Below, piece by piece: positions 1 to 7,823 of a stretch of DNA of 14,017 nucleotides (its first letter is position 1; the number at the start of each line of letters is the position of its first letter). The notes under the pieces were generated by a model that saw only the letters and a program-made list of their open reading frames with translations, ran no database searches and had not been told where the DNA came from. The position numbers were made by a program, and so were the translations under genes. The DNA is from JBBRGG01 sp038240875 (GTDB lineage Bacteria; Planctomycetota; Phycisphaerae; Phycisphaerales; UBA1924). Location: NCBI GenBank assembly GCA_038240875.1, contig JBBRGG010000079.1, positions 1-14,017 of the forward strand, in the 5' to 3' direction.

Positions 1-2
1 TT

Positions 3-812
3 CCCATGGCTCCAGTTCTCGCGGCATCCGCCAGCATCGCCGCCGTAATGGTGCTCCTGTGGGCTCGCACGCGAGAAATTAATCGCCTTGAAGCACGCAA
101 AGCCGCACAAGGCAACCGCCCGCAACCTTGGTTCATGTTCACCGAGGTAACACTCTACGTCTGCGTAACAGGACTCGGAATGCTCTACTGCCTTTACATG
201 TTGCGCGTTGTCGCGCATGTAGCCAGATCAACTAGCGCGATGCAAAGTGTTTTCTCTGGCCCCAGCGCCTTCACCGCTTCGAGCCTTGCACACGCGCTCG
301 CTTCCGCACGCAAGAACAATAATCAAAGCGAAGCCAGCGCGATCATGGAAGCCGCCGAACCATCGCAGTTCCTTGCGCTCCTCCCAGGCATCCGCCTTGA
401 TCGCGTCCTTCTCATCGGGTCCGCAACTCCCTTGTACTTCGGCCCCGTCGCTTACAGCACAACCTGGGACAGTTGGCCCATAACGCGGCACATCGCTGCC
501 GCTCCCGCCGAACCAGCTTCATGGACGCGTGGCTTGTACGCCGACGGCTACGACGTCGCAATCGTCGATATGTCCGAAGTTTCTCGTCTTTTCAAATCCG
601 GCTATCTCGATCCGCGCCTCACTCCCGAAACACTTCTTAACTGGATAGGAACCAGCACCCGCCCCATCCGAGCGTGGGACAAACGTGGCGTTTTCATCGT
701 CGATCTTCGGCCAACCGCCACCAACTCCTCCCTACTTTCACCCGCCCCAACATCCATCAAAAATCCAGTCAAATTACCCGCCCAACTTCCCACTCAATCG
801 CTCACCCCATGA
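3..812 (+). CDS. C-terminal part of a membrane glycosyltransferase-like protein (5' end outside window)
   Basis: The frame is open to the left edge, so the ATG at 6 need not be the start. The visible 269 residues begin with two hydrophobic segments (about residues 2-20 and 45-70 counted from that ATG). A soluble tail follows, containing DRVLLIGSATPLYF, an aromatic YSTTWDSWP stretch and a terminal FIVDL strand. This matches, from memory, the C-terminal domain that follows the membrane part of GT39/ArnT-like proteins in planctomycetes, where a Rossmann-like strand (VLLIG) precedes a short aromatic motif. The last 35 or so residues are Pro/Thr/Ser-rich and low complexity. The stop TGA overlaps the next ATG (ATGA at 809-812), implying translational coupling. 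The catalytic half is not in the window, so the enzymatic role is inferred. It could instead be a membrane protein of unknown function with the same tail. Confidence 0.6.
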   Translation, partial: PMAPVLAASASIAAVMVLLWARTREINRLEARKAAQGNRPQPWFMFTEVTLYVCVTGLGMLYCLYMLRVVAHVARSTSAMQSVFSGPSAFTASSLAHALASARKNNNQSEASAIMEAAEPSQFLALLPGIRLDRVLLIGSATPLYFGPVAYSTTWDSWPITRHIAAAPAEPASWTRGLYADGYDVAIVDMSEVSRLFKSGYLDPRLTPETLLNWIGTSTRPIRAWDKRGVFIVDLRPTATNSSLLSPAPTSIKNPVKLPAQLPTQSLTP

Positions 813-1849
813 CCATACCCGGCTTTTCCAACTCTACTTCCTATTTCAAGCGAATCATCCAAGGCGTCGCCTTCCTCGCCGGCATCGCGCTGCTTGTGTG
901 GTGCGTTTCTCTCGCGCTCAAGCCCGAAAACCACGACGCACTCACCAAGCTCGCCGACGCGCCTTGGTGGCAATCTGGTGGCGTCGTCGCCCTTTCGATC
1001 CTCAGCCTGCTCATCAACGGCGCACTCTTCTGGATCACGCTTCGACCCGTTCGTCCACTCCCGTTCATCAGCGTTCAAGCCACCAATGGCGTCGCAACAC
1101 TCCTCAATTATCTCCCCTTCAAAATCGGTCTCGCCGCTCGTTTCGTCATCCATAATCGCCGCGACAAAGTTCCCCTGCTCACTATCGCCGCCTGGCTCGC
1201 GGCCGGTGCCGTCGGCGCGCTCGCCGTCTTCGTACCACTCACCGCCACCAGCGTTTGGCGACGAACAATCGATCCAATCTGGGCCATCACAGGCATCGGT
1301 GGCATCCTTCTCTGCGCCCTGACTCTTTGGCTCGTGTCGCGCCTTTTCGCGCATTCCCAAGGCATCGCCCGCCTCCACGTCATCGCAAGGCGAACCGGCC
1401 TCGGGCACCTAGGCCTTTCCTGGTTTCTCCGCACCAGCGCCTTTGGCCATCTTCATCACGGCTTTGCCATGCTCGCAGGTTGGCGAACCGTCGCCGCAAT
1501 CATTGTGATGCGATGCTGCGATGTCGCCGTCAGTGCGGCTCGCTTCAAGCTCGCAAGCCTCGCCGCGGGCGTAGATCTTCACTGGGATACCGCCATCCTC
1601 GCCGCCTGCGTTCACTTTGTCCTAGGCGTAGTTTCTCCCTCCGGCCAGCTCGGTATGCGCGAAGGCGGCATGACCTGGTTCGCTTCGCTTCTCACAATTC
1701 CAGGCGTAACAACAGGCGAATTCGCCGTCGTCGCGCTGGTTGTAGGCGGGGCCGAACTCCTCGCAAATCTCTTCATCGGCTCGATTGGTTTCATCGTTAT
1801 CAAACCCTGGCGATTACTAGGATCGCGCGACGAACAGCAAACTTCGTAA
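809..1849 (+). CDS. Lysylphosphatidylglycerol synthase TM-domain / flippase-like membrane protein (PF03706 type)
   Basis: This is a 346-aa integral membrane protein with about eight hydrophobic segments (for example residues 17-37, 56-78, 124-146, 158-180, 262-276, 302-332). Two signatures fit the PF03706 family. One is the early LLNYLPFKIGLAARF block (98-112), corresponding to the family's N-x-P-x-x-x-G-x-x-x-R. The other is the late SPSGQLGMREGG loop (276-287), corresponding to P-x-G-x-G-x-x-E. The MprF synthase domain is absent, so this is the stand-alone membrane type. Stand-alone members are usually described as flippase-like proteins for lipids or polyprenyl-linked sugars. I chose ATG 809 because it overlaps the upstream stop and begins shortly before the first membrane helix; an in-frame start at 674 would lie inside the upstream gene. 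Pairing with a glycosyltransferase-like gene suggests a role in glycolipid handling. The substrate is unknown. Confidence 0.75.
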   Translation: MTIPGFSNSTSYFKRIIQGVAFLAGIALLVWCVSLALKPENHDALTKLADAPWWQSGGVVALSILSLLINGALFWITLRPVRPLPFISVQATNGVATLLNYLPFKIGLAARFVIHNRRDKVPLLTIAAWLAAGAVGALAVFVPLTATSVWRRTIDPIWAITGIGGILLCALTLWLVSRLFAHSQGIARLHVIARRTGLGHLGLSWFLRTSAFGHLHHGFAMLAGWRTVAAIIVMRCCDVAVSAARFKLASLAAGVDLHWDTAILAACVHFVLGVVSPSGQLGMREGGMTWFASLLTIPGVTTGEFAVVALVVGGAELLANLFIGSIGFIVIKPWRLLGSRDEQQTS

Positions 1850-1922
1850 TAGGCTACCTCGCGCCACAACATGCCGCCTCGAGCAACAACATGCCGCGCT
1901 CATACCTCTTCTACAATTAAGC
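1850..1922 (+). promoter_or_regulatory. Intergenic gap with TACAAT -10-like box next to the nadE start
   Basis: A TACAAT hexamer (1912-1917) lies five bases before the GTG start of nadE. A -10 box there would place transcription initiation at or next to the first codon. No Shine-Dalgarno sequence is present between them, which fits a leaderless message. No convincing -35 is visible. The word CAACATGCCGC occurs twice (about 1867 and 1888), a near-tandem duplication of about 21 bp. Read-through from the upstream gene remains an alternative. Confidence 0.3.
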
Positions 1923-3686
1923 GTGCGAATCGCCCTAGCTCAAATCAATCCAACCGTCGGCGACCTCGAAGCCAACGCCACCCTGATCCAAGCCGCCATC
2001 GCGCAAGCGCGCGACCAAGGTGCCGATCTGGTTGTTCTCCCCGAACTAGCAATCTGTGGCTACCCGCCCAAAGACTTGCTCTTGCAAGATGGGTTCATCG
2101 CGGCATGCGCTCGCATAATCAAACGCGTCGGCGAGTCCGCAACAACCAACATCACCGTCGTCATCGGCACGCCCCTGCCACACTCGGGCAATCCTGATGA
2201 GCCTGCGGGCATCTGCAATTCGCTCGTGGTCTACGCTGACAACGCGTATGTCACCTTCTACGACAAAAGGCTTCTCCCGACGTACGACGTATTCGATGAA
2301 GATCGTTACTTTGTCCCAGGCGATGACGCTGTCGTTGTGCCCGTGCTACTTCGCAGCGGCTTAGACGCGGGCCAAACCGTTCGCGTGGGCTTGTCCATCT
2401 GCGAAGACTTATGGAAGGGCGAAGACGCTGGCTTTGCAGGTCGATACGCGCAGCGCGCCGACCCTGTTGACGCGCTCATTGCCGCGGGGGCACAGCTCAT
2501 TGTCAATCCGTCGGCCAGTCCCTTTGTCTTGGGCAAGGGCCTGCGCCATCGCCGAATCGTCCAAGGCCACGCGTTCAAGCACGCCGTGCCCGTCCTCGCC
2601 GTCAACCAAGTTGGTGGCAACGACGAACTCATTTTCGATGGCCACGCCGTCGCATTCGACGCCGACGGCTCGCTTCTCGCCGCTGGTCCAGGCTTTGTCG
2701 AAGACGTCGTTCTTGTTGACGTGCGCCTTGCGCATAGCGAAGGCAAACGAATTCAGCGCGAAACGCCCAAGCGTGACGAGCTCCTCTTTACGAGCAACGA
2801 AAGTCTTGCCTTTCGCGCACTTGTGCTCGGCGTCAAGGATTACCTCCGCAAAACCGGCTTCAAAAAGGCGCTTCTAGGCATCTCTGGCGGCATCGATTCC
2901 GCGCTCACCGCGGCCATCGCCGTCTGCGCCATCGGCAGCTCCAACGTTCTGGGCGTAGCCATGCCCGGGCCTTACTCCTCTTCGCACAGCGTTGATGATG
3001 CGCACGATCTCGCCACGCGACTAGGCATCGATTACATCGCGCTTCCCATCGCCGAGCCTATGAATGGCTTTCGTTCCGCCATCGATCACGCGTTCACGTC
3101 TCTTAAATCAACACCCTTGGGCGCGAGCTTGCCCGATCTCGCCGAAGAAAATCTTCAATCGCGCATCCGTGGCACAGCCCTTATGGCTCTGTCCAATCGC
3201 ACCGGCGCAATCGTGCTGACCACGGGCAACAAGAGCGAGCTTGCCGTCGGCTACTGCACGCTTTATGGCGACATGAATGGCGGGCTCGCGGTTCTCGCCG
3301 ACGCCGACAAAGAACTCGTCTACGCCCTCTCACGCTGGATCAACGCCAACCACGCCGACTACGGCTTTGCTACGCCACCGATCCCCCAACGCACCATCGA
3401 TAAACCCCCCAGCGCCGAGCTGCGTCCCAACCAGACCGACCAAGATTCACTTCCCCCCTATGACGTGCTTGATCGCATCCTTGACCTCGCCATCGAACAA
3501 CACGCTTCGACCTCAACCATCCAGCACGAAACCGGCTACGACCGCGCCACCATCGAGCGCATCATGCGGCTGATATCCATCTCAGAATTCAAGCGCAAGC
3601 AAGCCGCCATCGGCCTCAAACTTACCAGCGTCGCCTTTGGCTCAGGAAGGCGCATGCCCATCGCGCAGCGATGGCGCTCGCCCTAA
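1923..3686 (+). CDS. nadE: Glutamine-dependent NAD(+) synthetase
   Basis: The 587-aa protein has the two-domain layout of glutamine-hydrolysing NAD synthetases. Residues 1 to about 275 form a nitrilase-type amidohydrolase with the expected Glu-Lys-Cys triad: E41 in LPELAICGYPPKDLL, K115 in FYDKRLLPTYDVFDEDRYF and C160 in GLSICEDLW. Residues from about 295 on form the ATP pyrophosphatase domain with SGGIDS (321-326), an ENLQSRIRG block, and TTGNKSELAVGYCTLYGD for NaAD/ATP binding. It converts deamido-NAD to NAD with glutamine-derived ammonia and ATP in the cytosol. The GTG start gives an N-terminus (MRIALAQINPTVGD) that begins exactly at the first strand of the family; no upstream alternative fits. 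Length and motifs look complete. It stands alone on its strand and converges with the lptG-like gene. Confidence 0.96.
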   Translation: MRIALAQINPTVGDLEANATLIQAAIAQARDQGADLVVLPELAICGYPPKDLLLQDGFIAACARIIKRVGESATTNITVVIGTPLPHSGNPDEPAGICNSLVVYADNAYVTFYDKRLLPTYDVFDEDRYFVPGDDAVVVPVLLRSGLDAGQTVRVGLSICEDLWKGEDAGFAGRYAQRADPVDALIAAGAQLIVNPSASPFVLGKGLRHRRIVQGHAFKHAVPVLAVNQVGGNDELIFDGHAVAFDADGSLLAAGPGFVEDVVLVDVRLAHSEGKRIQRETPKRDELLFTSNESLAFRALVLGVKDYLRKTGFKKALLGISGGIDSALTAAIAVCAIGSSNVLGVAMPGPYSSSHSVDDAHDLATRLGIDYIALPIAEPMNGFRSAIDHAFTSLKSTPLGASLPDLAEENLQSRIRGTALMALSNRTGAIVLTTGNKSELAVGYCTLYGDMNGGLAVLADADKELVYALSRWINANHADYGFATPPIPQRTIDKPPSAELRPNQTDQDSLPPYDVLDRILDLAIEQHASTSTIQHETGYDRATIERIMRLISISEFKRKQAAIGLKLTSVAFGSGRRMPIAQRWRSP

Positions 3687-3708
3687 ATCGCTATTCTTTT
3701 TCGCGATT
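3686..3708. terminator. Weak hairpin between convergent nadE and lptG-like genes
   Basis: AATCGC (3686-3691) and GCGATT (3703-3708) form a 6-bp inverted repeat around a T-rich loop, starting at the nadE stop codon. It lies in the 64-bp gap between converging genes, where a bidirectional terminator is expected. The T tract is in the loop rather than after the stem, so this is not a canonical intrinsic terminator. Confidence 0.25.
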
Positions 3709-3750
3709 CTGGTGTGAGCGATATGCGATATTCTGGCTGCCCAACACCAA

Positions 3751-4875
3751 CTAACTTCGCACGCTACTCCCCGCCGCTATTGCAATAGGCGTCAGCACCA
3801 TCACCGGGATAAACGCCGACAACTCCGGTGGCACCCCAAGCACGCTCGCACCCGAACCAACCACGCTCAGCACCAACGCCGCAAGCGCCACCGGCGCACA
3901 ACACAACGCCTGCACCAGCATGTTTCCAGGCTCTTTTCTTAGGAAAAAAGGCAGGCAAATCACCATCGTCAGCATGATGCACACAACATCAGAAACCCGC
4001 GACCACCGCACCCGGCTCAACTGATCGATCCGCAACGTGGGCGGCTTGGGCTGCGCCTTATACCGCGAAACCAGCGAAGCAAGCTGTACCGTCGACAAGT
4101 TATTTCCAAAGCCTTCAAAGCGGCGCAGCTTCAACGTCGTCGGATCAAGATCGGTCTCAATCCTGGTAATCGTCTTCGCCGCAGCCGACCCTTGCACGCG
4201 CGTTTGCACGGCTCCATCAGTTAAAATCCATGCTCCATCGCGGTACGTCGCGCTACTCGCCGAGATCCGCCTTGTCAGCAAACCCTTCGCGTCTCGCTCC
4301 CACGAATACAGCCCCTGCACGATCCCCGTCTCTGGATCAAACGACCGAATGAAGAACAGGTTTCCTTTGCCATCGGTACACAAAGGCTGCCCAAGCGCCT
4401 GCAAATCGCGCTGCCCGGCTTGCTTCTTATCGCGCGTCAACATCGGCGCAAGCTCCGGCAAAATCACCTCTCGATTCAGTGAGAGAACAATGCAAAACCC
4501 CACCGACACAATCAACATCGGCTTGGCAACTCGCCAAAGGCTCATGCCCCCCGCAAGAATCGCCACCAGCTCACGGTTCTTGGACATCTGCGCCGACGTA
4601 AAGCCCATCGCCGCCACCAGTACCAGCCCAATCAAATAGCCATACAACTGAAACAGCCTCGGCCACCACAAGTCAAACACGATCCACGCCGTGAGCGCAC
4701 CCACGCGAACCGTCCCCACTTGCTGCTGCTCTTTGGCAAGCGCGCTCGCGATGAGCAGATACTCATCGAAGTTGAGCGAAAAATCAATGATGACGATGAG
4801 CGCGAACAAGATCCCCAGCAACGTCAGCGCGTTGAAGAGAAACTGCCGAGCTATCGCGCGATCAAGCAGCGACAT
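3751..4875 (-). CDS. lptG: LptG-like permease (YjgP/YjgQ family)
   Basis: The 374-aa protein matches the length of LptF/LptG subunits and their layout. There are three N-terminal membrane helices (about 12-32, 60-92 and 117-134), a periplasmic beta-rich domain (about 140-275) and three C-terminal helices. It opens with MSLLDRAIARQFL, like the LptG N-terminus. The second helix is followed by the family's conserved segment (SKNRELVAILAGGMSLWRV, 98-116), where a Glu precedes the coupling-helix glycine. LptG pairs with LptF and the LptB ATPase to pull lipopolysaccharide-type lipids out of the inner membrane. The ATG at 4875 overlaps the PAP2 stop (TGATG), which is why I prefer it to the TTG one codon upstream. 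It is the last gene of the minus-strand cluster. The assignment to LptG rather than LptF rests on the N-terminus and could be swapped. Confidence 0.82.
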   Translation of the reverse strand: MSLLDRAIARQFLFNALTLLGILFALIVIIDFSLNFDEYLLIASALAKEQQQVGTVRVGALTAWIVFDLWWPRLFQLYGYLIGLVLVAAMGFTSAQMSKNRELVAILAGGMSLWRVAKPMLIVSVGFCIVLSLNREVILPELAPMLTRDKKQAGQRDLQALGQPLCTDGKGNLFFIRSFDPETGIVQGLYSWERDAKGLLTRRISASSATYRDGAWILTDGAVQTRVQGSAAAKTITRIETDLDPTTLKLRRFEGFGNNLSTVQLASLVSRYKAQPKPPTLRIDQLSRVRWSRVSDVVCIMLTMVICLPFFLRKEPGNMLVQALCCAPVALAALVLSVVGSGASVLGVPPELSAFIPVMVLTPIAIAAGSSVRS

Positions 4876-5681
4876 CAATGCCTCAAGCCCCTTGCTCTAC
4901 GAACGCCCGTGCTTCGGCTCGCCCACGCTCCAAGCCCAGGCCCATCTGTAAGCAGCAAATCCGCCTCTATCGCCACGCTTCGCACGAGCCCGCGCAACAT
5001 CCAAGCCACAGCGTAGGAAACCAGCACCGCGAGAAACACGTCCGACGCAAAGTGTGCCCCGGCGAGCAATCGCGTGAACGCACACCCGCACGCCAGCGTC
5101 AGTACTACCAATCGCGTCCCTGGATACGTGTACGCAAGCATGAACGCGCCACCAAACGCAACCGCCGCATGACTGCTAGGTAGCCCCATCCCCAGCCCCT
5201 CAATCCCATGCCCGAACCAATCAAATGCATACCCACCCGCGTTTGGCCCATCAGGTATCGGCCTGTGCCTTCGTATGACATCCTTCAAAATTTCCGCCGC
5301 CAAACCCGAAAGCCCCGCCGCAAAGAACACCGCCAACCCAGGCCGCAGCGCCGCATGAATGTTGAACCGCATCCCATGCCTTGCTCGCTCGCGTTGCCTC
5401 ATAATCCCATACCCCATCAGCGCACATGCAACCGCAATCCACGAGGGCAGATATCCAACTTGTCGTAAAAACTGATACCAATCGCGCGTGCCCACCGCCT
5501 CTTCGCTCATCCCAAGCAGCACATCCGACTTGACTGTCAAAAAAATTGACCGATCCAGCAAGCACACAACTACAAACGCGCCCGCCATCGGCACGCCCCA
5601 TAGCACAGCCCGCAGCGCTAGCCTCTTTCTGCGCATGGAGCGCTGCACAGCCGTCGGCGGATTTCGATCGCCAAGCGTCAT
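4875..5681 (-). CDS. PAP2 superfamily membrane phosphatase (lipid phosphatase)
   Basis: All three phosphatase motifs of the PAP2 superfamily are present in the 268-aa product. K-x6-RP is K133 to R140-P141 (KDVIRRHRP), PSSH is at 168-171, and the third motif is R204-x5-H210-x3-D214 in TRLLAGAHFASD (Thr replaces the common Ser before the Arg). H171 and H210 would be the acid/base and nucleophile. About six hydrophobic segments surround them, so the active site should face the periplasm. Family members dephosphorylate lipid phosphates such as phosphatidate, undecaprenyl pyrophosphate or lipid A (LpxE). Position between a GT39 gene and an lptG-like gene favours an envelope glycolipid or its carrier, but that is inference. 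The start overlaps the upstream stop by four bases (ATGA) and its own stop overlaps the next start. Confidence 0.88.
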   Translation of the reverse strand: MTLGDRNPPTAVQRSMRRKRLALRAVLWGVPMAGAFVVVCLLDRSIFLTVKSDVLLGMSEEAVGTRDWYQFLRQVGYLPSWIAVACALMGYGIMRQRERARHGMRFNIHAALRPGLAVFFAAGLSGLAAEILKDVIRRHRPIPDGPNAGGYAFDWFGHGIEGLGMGLPSSHAAVAFGGAFMLAYTYPGTRLVVLTLACGCAFTRLLAGAHFASDVFLAVLVSYAVAWMLRGLVRSVAIEADLLLTDGPGLGAWASRSTGVRRARGLRH

Positions 5682-7633
5682 CGATAATCCTCCTGCTCGC
5701 CCACAACACGCCTAGGCACCCCATCAAACCCGCGAAACCCATACCCCAAGTACGCTGGCCTGTTGCGCTTCCCTTCCCCATCCAGCTTCCCCACCAGCTT
5801 CAATTGCTCAAAGTGTGGCTGCCACACCATCGGGTCCGCGCTCCCAATCACCACCGCAGGCCGGTCAAGCAGCTTGGATTGCAAACGCACATTCGTATCG
5901 TCCCAATAGTCATATTGCGTCTTCCTCCCTCCCACCAAACTACTCACGCAGTACACCACCGGCTTACTCGGCATATAAAAAGCCAACTGCGCCGCACGCC
6001 CATAGTGCATCGCCATCACAAACGGATCTCGCCCCGTCTCCGTGTATAACTCGCGCATCAGCCGATCCGCGTGCGCACCCATCTCGCGCCCGCCGGTAAA
6101 CCTTCCCGTCGGTATGTACACCCAGTCAGGCACAAACTTCCTCGTCGTGTCATTCTTCCCCGCGACCTCTCCCAATCTCGCCAAAGGCACAAGCAAAGGC
6201 ATCCCAACCAGCGTCACCAACCCCACAACAATCGTCGCGTACCACATCACCTGCGTAACCGTCTCAGGCCTGCGCACAAAGAATCCTTGCCTAGGCCTGG
6301 GCTTAGGTAACGCGCACCACGCAACCAGCTTGGCCTTCCACTCCTTCATCCCGCGATCAATTGCCAGCCCTGCAAGCGGAAACCACGTGAGGTACGTCGC
6401 TAGCGCCCAGTTCCCCTCAGGCTCTGCAACAAAGCTCACAAGCAGGTAAAAAGCCAGCAATGGTGCACCAACCCAAAAACAAAAAATCCCACCAATTCGC
6501 ACATGCGAGCCCATCGTTTCCTCTCGCCGAACCCGCAACAACCCAAGCATCATCAACGCTAACACCGGCCCAATCATCCCGATCTGCGTTCCAATAAACG
6601 ACAACGTCCACATCGGGTCATAGTGATACCCCTTTGACGCGCTCTGCGTCACTTGCGTATCACCACCCGCAAGCCCAAGGTGCCCCAATAAGTGCGCAAC
6701 CGTTGGCCACCCTTCTCGCACATTCCACACAATCACAGGCGACACCGCCGCGCCAAACAACACTAATCCCAGCGCCAAACTGAGCGCAATCCATCCAAAA
6801 TTCACCATTCCGCGCCCACGACTCGCAGCCGAACCCGCAGCCGAACCCGCAGCCGAACCCGCAACTAAGCCATCGCGCGTGAACCACCACGCCGCAAAAA
6901 TCCCAGGCACCGCAAGCAGAATCGTGTACTTATACAAAAACCCCACACCAAGCACAAAGCCCAATAGCGCCAGCGCCCACCCCTTGCGTTCCTTTAGACC
7001 CATCCACGCGAGCAACGCCGCCAGCGCCCAGCACAGCGCATAAGGCCCGTCGATAGTCATCAACAAACCCAACACCTGGAACAAAGGAACTAACACAAAC
7101 GCCAGAGCCGCACACACCGCCGCCCGCACTGATCGCGTGATCTTCCGCGTAAGCACCGCGATGCACAGTGCCGTCAAGCCCGACATCACAGGCGAAGCGG
7201 CACGAACCCCAAACTCTGTATCGCCAAAGATCCCTGCAGTAGCCGCAATCGTCCACGCGATCCCAGGCCCCTTGGTGTAATACGAAAGCTCAAGCCTTCG
7301 CGACCACTCCCAATAAAACGCCTCGTCTTCAACAAGCGTGTACGGGCACAACCACGCAAGGTATATCAAGCGTGCCGCCGTCATCACGCACAGCCCAATG
7401 ACCATTCCGCGCCATGTCAGAAAGTAGTTCAAAAAGAAGCCTAGAAAGCAGTTCAGCAAAGAGCCAACCTGCCCACCCAACATTCCGCTTCTACGCCCAT
7501 CTAAACGCCTGGCGTCCCCTGCCACGCCTGCCGCGCCATCAGTGCCTGCCGCGCCATCAGTGCCTGCCGCGTCATCAGCGCCAGCCGCGCCATCCATATC
7601 TGGCGAAGGTGTTGTAGTTTGGCCATTGCTCAC
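5678..7633 (-). CDS. GT39 / ArnT-like membrane glycosyltransferase
   Basis: The 651-aa polytopic protein belongs with dolichyl- and undecaprenyl-phosphate-sugar glycosyltransferases (GT39/GT83, ArnT/PMT clan). After the first membrane helix comes EDEAFYWEWSRR (102-113), holding the acidic D/E-x-x-Y motif of the first periplasmic loop. A YYTKGPGIAW block (118-127) follows, as in ArnT-like proteins. Around ten further hydrophobic segments run to about residue 480, followed by a soluble tail. It should transfer a sugar from a polyprenyl phosphate carrier to a lipid or protein on the outer face of the membrane. The GTG at 7633 has a GAGG 10 bases upstream; the next in-frame ATG is residue 13. The N-terminus (14-37) is a six-residue (T/A)D(G/D)AAG repeat from an 18-bp tandem repeat, and residues 258-269 are a GSAA repeat in a loop. 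Substrate is unknown. Confidence 0.85.
   Translation of the reverse strand: MSNGQTTTPSPDMDGAAGADDAAGTDGAAGTDGAAGVAGDARRLDGRRSGMLGGQVGSLLNCFLGFFLNYFLTWRGMVIGLCVMTAARLIYLAWLCPYTLVEDEAFYWEWSRRLELSYYTKGPGIAWTIAATAGIFGDTEFGVRAASPVMSGLTALCIAVLTRKITRSVRAAVCAALAFVLVPLFQVLGLLMTIDGPYALCWALAALLAWMGLKERKGWALALLGFVLGVGFLYKYTILLAVPGIFAAWWFTRDGLVAGSAAGSAAGSAASRGRGMVNFGWIALSLALGLVLFGAAVSPVIVWNVREGWPTVAHLLGHLGLAGGDTQVTQSASKGYHYDPMWTLSFIGTQIGMIGPVLALMMLGLLRVRREETMGSHVRIGGIFCFWVGAPLLAFYLLVSFVAEPEGNWALATYLTWFPLAGLAIDRGMKEWKAKLVAWCALPKPRPRQGFFVRRPETVTQVMWYATIVVGLVTLVGMPLLVPLARLGEVAGKNDTTRKFVPDWVYIPTGRFTGGREMGAHADRLMRELYTETGRDPFVMAMHYGRAAQLAFYMPSKPVVYCVSSLVGGRKTQYDYWDDTNVRLQSKLLDRPAVVIGSADPMVWQPHFEQLKLVGKLDGEGKRNRPAYLGYGFRGFDGVPRRVVGEQEDYR
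6825..6860. repeat. In-frame 12-bp tandem repeat, three perfect copies
   Basis: Three identical copies of GCAGCCGAACCC lie inside the GT39 gene and encode three GSAA units (residues 258-269) in a loop between membrane segments. The unit is a multiple of three, so copy changes keep the frame. Confidence 0.9.
7525..7596. repeat. In-frame 18-bp tandem repeat, about four copies
   Basis: Four 18-bp units (7525, 7543, 7561 and 7579) near the 5' end of the GT39 gene differ at one to a few positions. On the minus strand they encode the D-G-A-A-G-rich N-terminal extension ahead of the first membrane helix. Confidence 0.85.
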
Positions 7634-7672
7634 GTGTTGAAATCCTCAGCCTTTCCTACCATCGCCTCGCCA

Positions 7673-7736
7673 AATGACTACTTCGTCTCGCTGCACAAGC
7701 GTCTTGCCTGTGTCTACTCCTTCTACTTCTTCTTTC
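7673..7736 (-). repeat. 64-bp leader element, copy A
   Basis: This segment aligns without gaps to 9747-9810 with 49 of 64 identical bases by hand count. The most conserved block on the minus strand reads AAGTAGAAGGNGTAGACA, and AGTAGTCATT is conserved near the gene-proximal end. It ends 40 bases before the GT39 start. In copy A, CACAGGC and GCTTGTG can form a seven-pair stem with one G-U pair in minus-strand RNA; that stem is not kept in copy B. It is probably a cis-acting DNA or RNA element. Confidence 0.6.
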
Positions 7737-7780
7737 GATACAAGACTCTAAGCGCACTGCCTCAACCGCTATTCAATACC

Positions 7781-7796
7781 CTTGCGCACACGCAAG
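7781..7796 (-). terminator. Short hairpin downstream of the lptF-like gene
   Basis: CTTGCG-CACA-CGCAAG is a perfect 6-bp stem with a 4-base loop, 28 bases after the lptF-like stop on the minus strand. It has no T tract after it, so termination would be weak or Rho-assisted. It may only stabilise the 3' end. Confidence 0.25.
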
Positions 7797-7823
7797 CCTA
7801 ACTCCCTCGAGTGCCGAACCCAT

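Larger units (their letters stand above)
7634..7823 (-). other. Leader region between the lptF-like and GT39 genes
   Basis: A 190-bp gap on the minus strand. It holds a GAGG ribosome-binding site just upstream of the GTG at 7633, copy A of a 64-bp element (7673-7736), and a small perfect hairpin (CTTGCG-CACA-CGCAAG, 7781-7796) 28 bases past the lptF-like stop. No clear promoter is visible; a TTGAGG-N17-TGTATC pair just upstream of the element is a weak candidate. A 60-aa plus-strand frame across this gap has no support as a gene. Confidence 0.5.

Noticed and set aside
794..1408. Minus-strand 204-aa acidic frame
   Set aside because: It is fully antisense to the PF03706-type gene, whose membrane pattern and motifs are clear.
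4037..4639. Plus-strand 200-aa frame
   Set aside because: It is antisense to the LptG-like gene and shows no domain or membrane pattern of its own.
7619..7801. Plus-strand 60-aa frame covering copy A of the 64-bp element; the copies read NDYFVS and NDYYFS on this strand
   Set aside because: Differences between the two copies are least frequent at third codon positions in this frame, the opposite of what coding constraint gives, and copy B hits a stop at once upstream.
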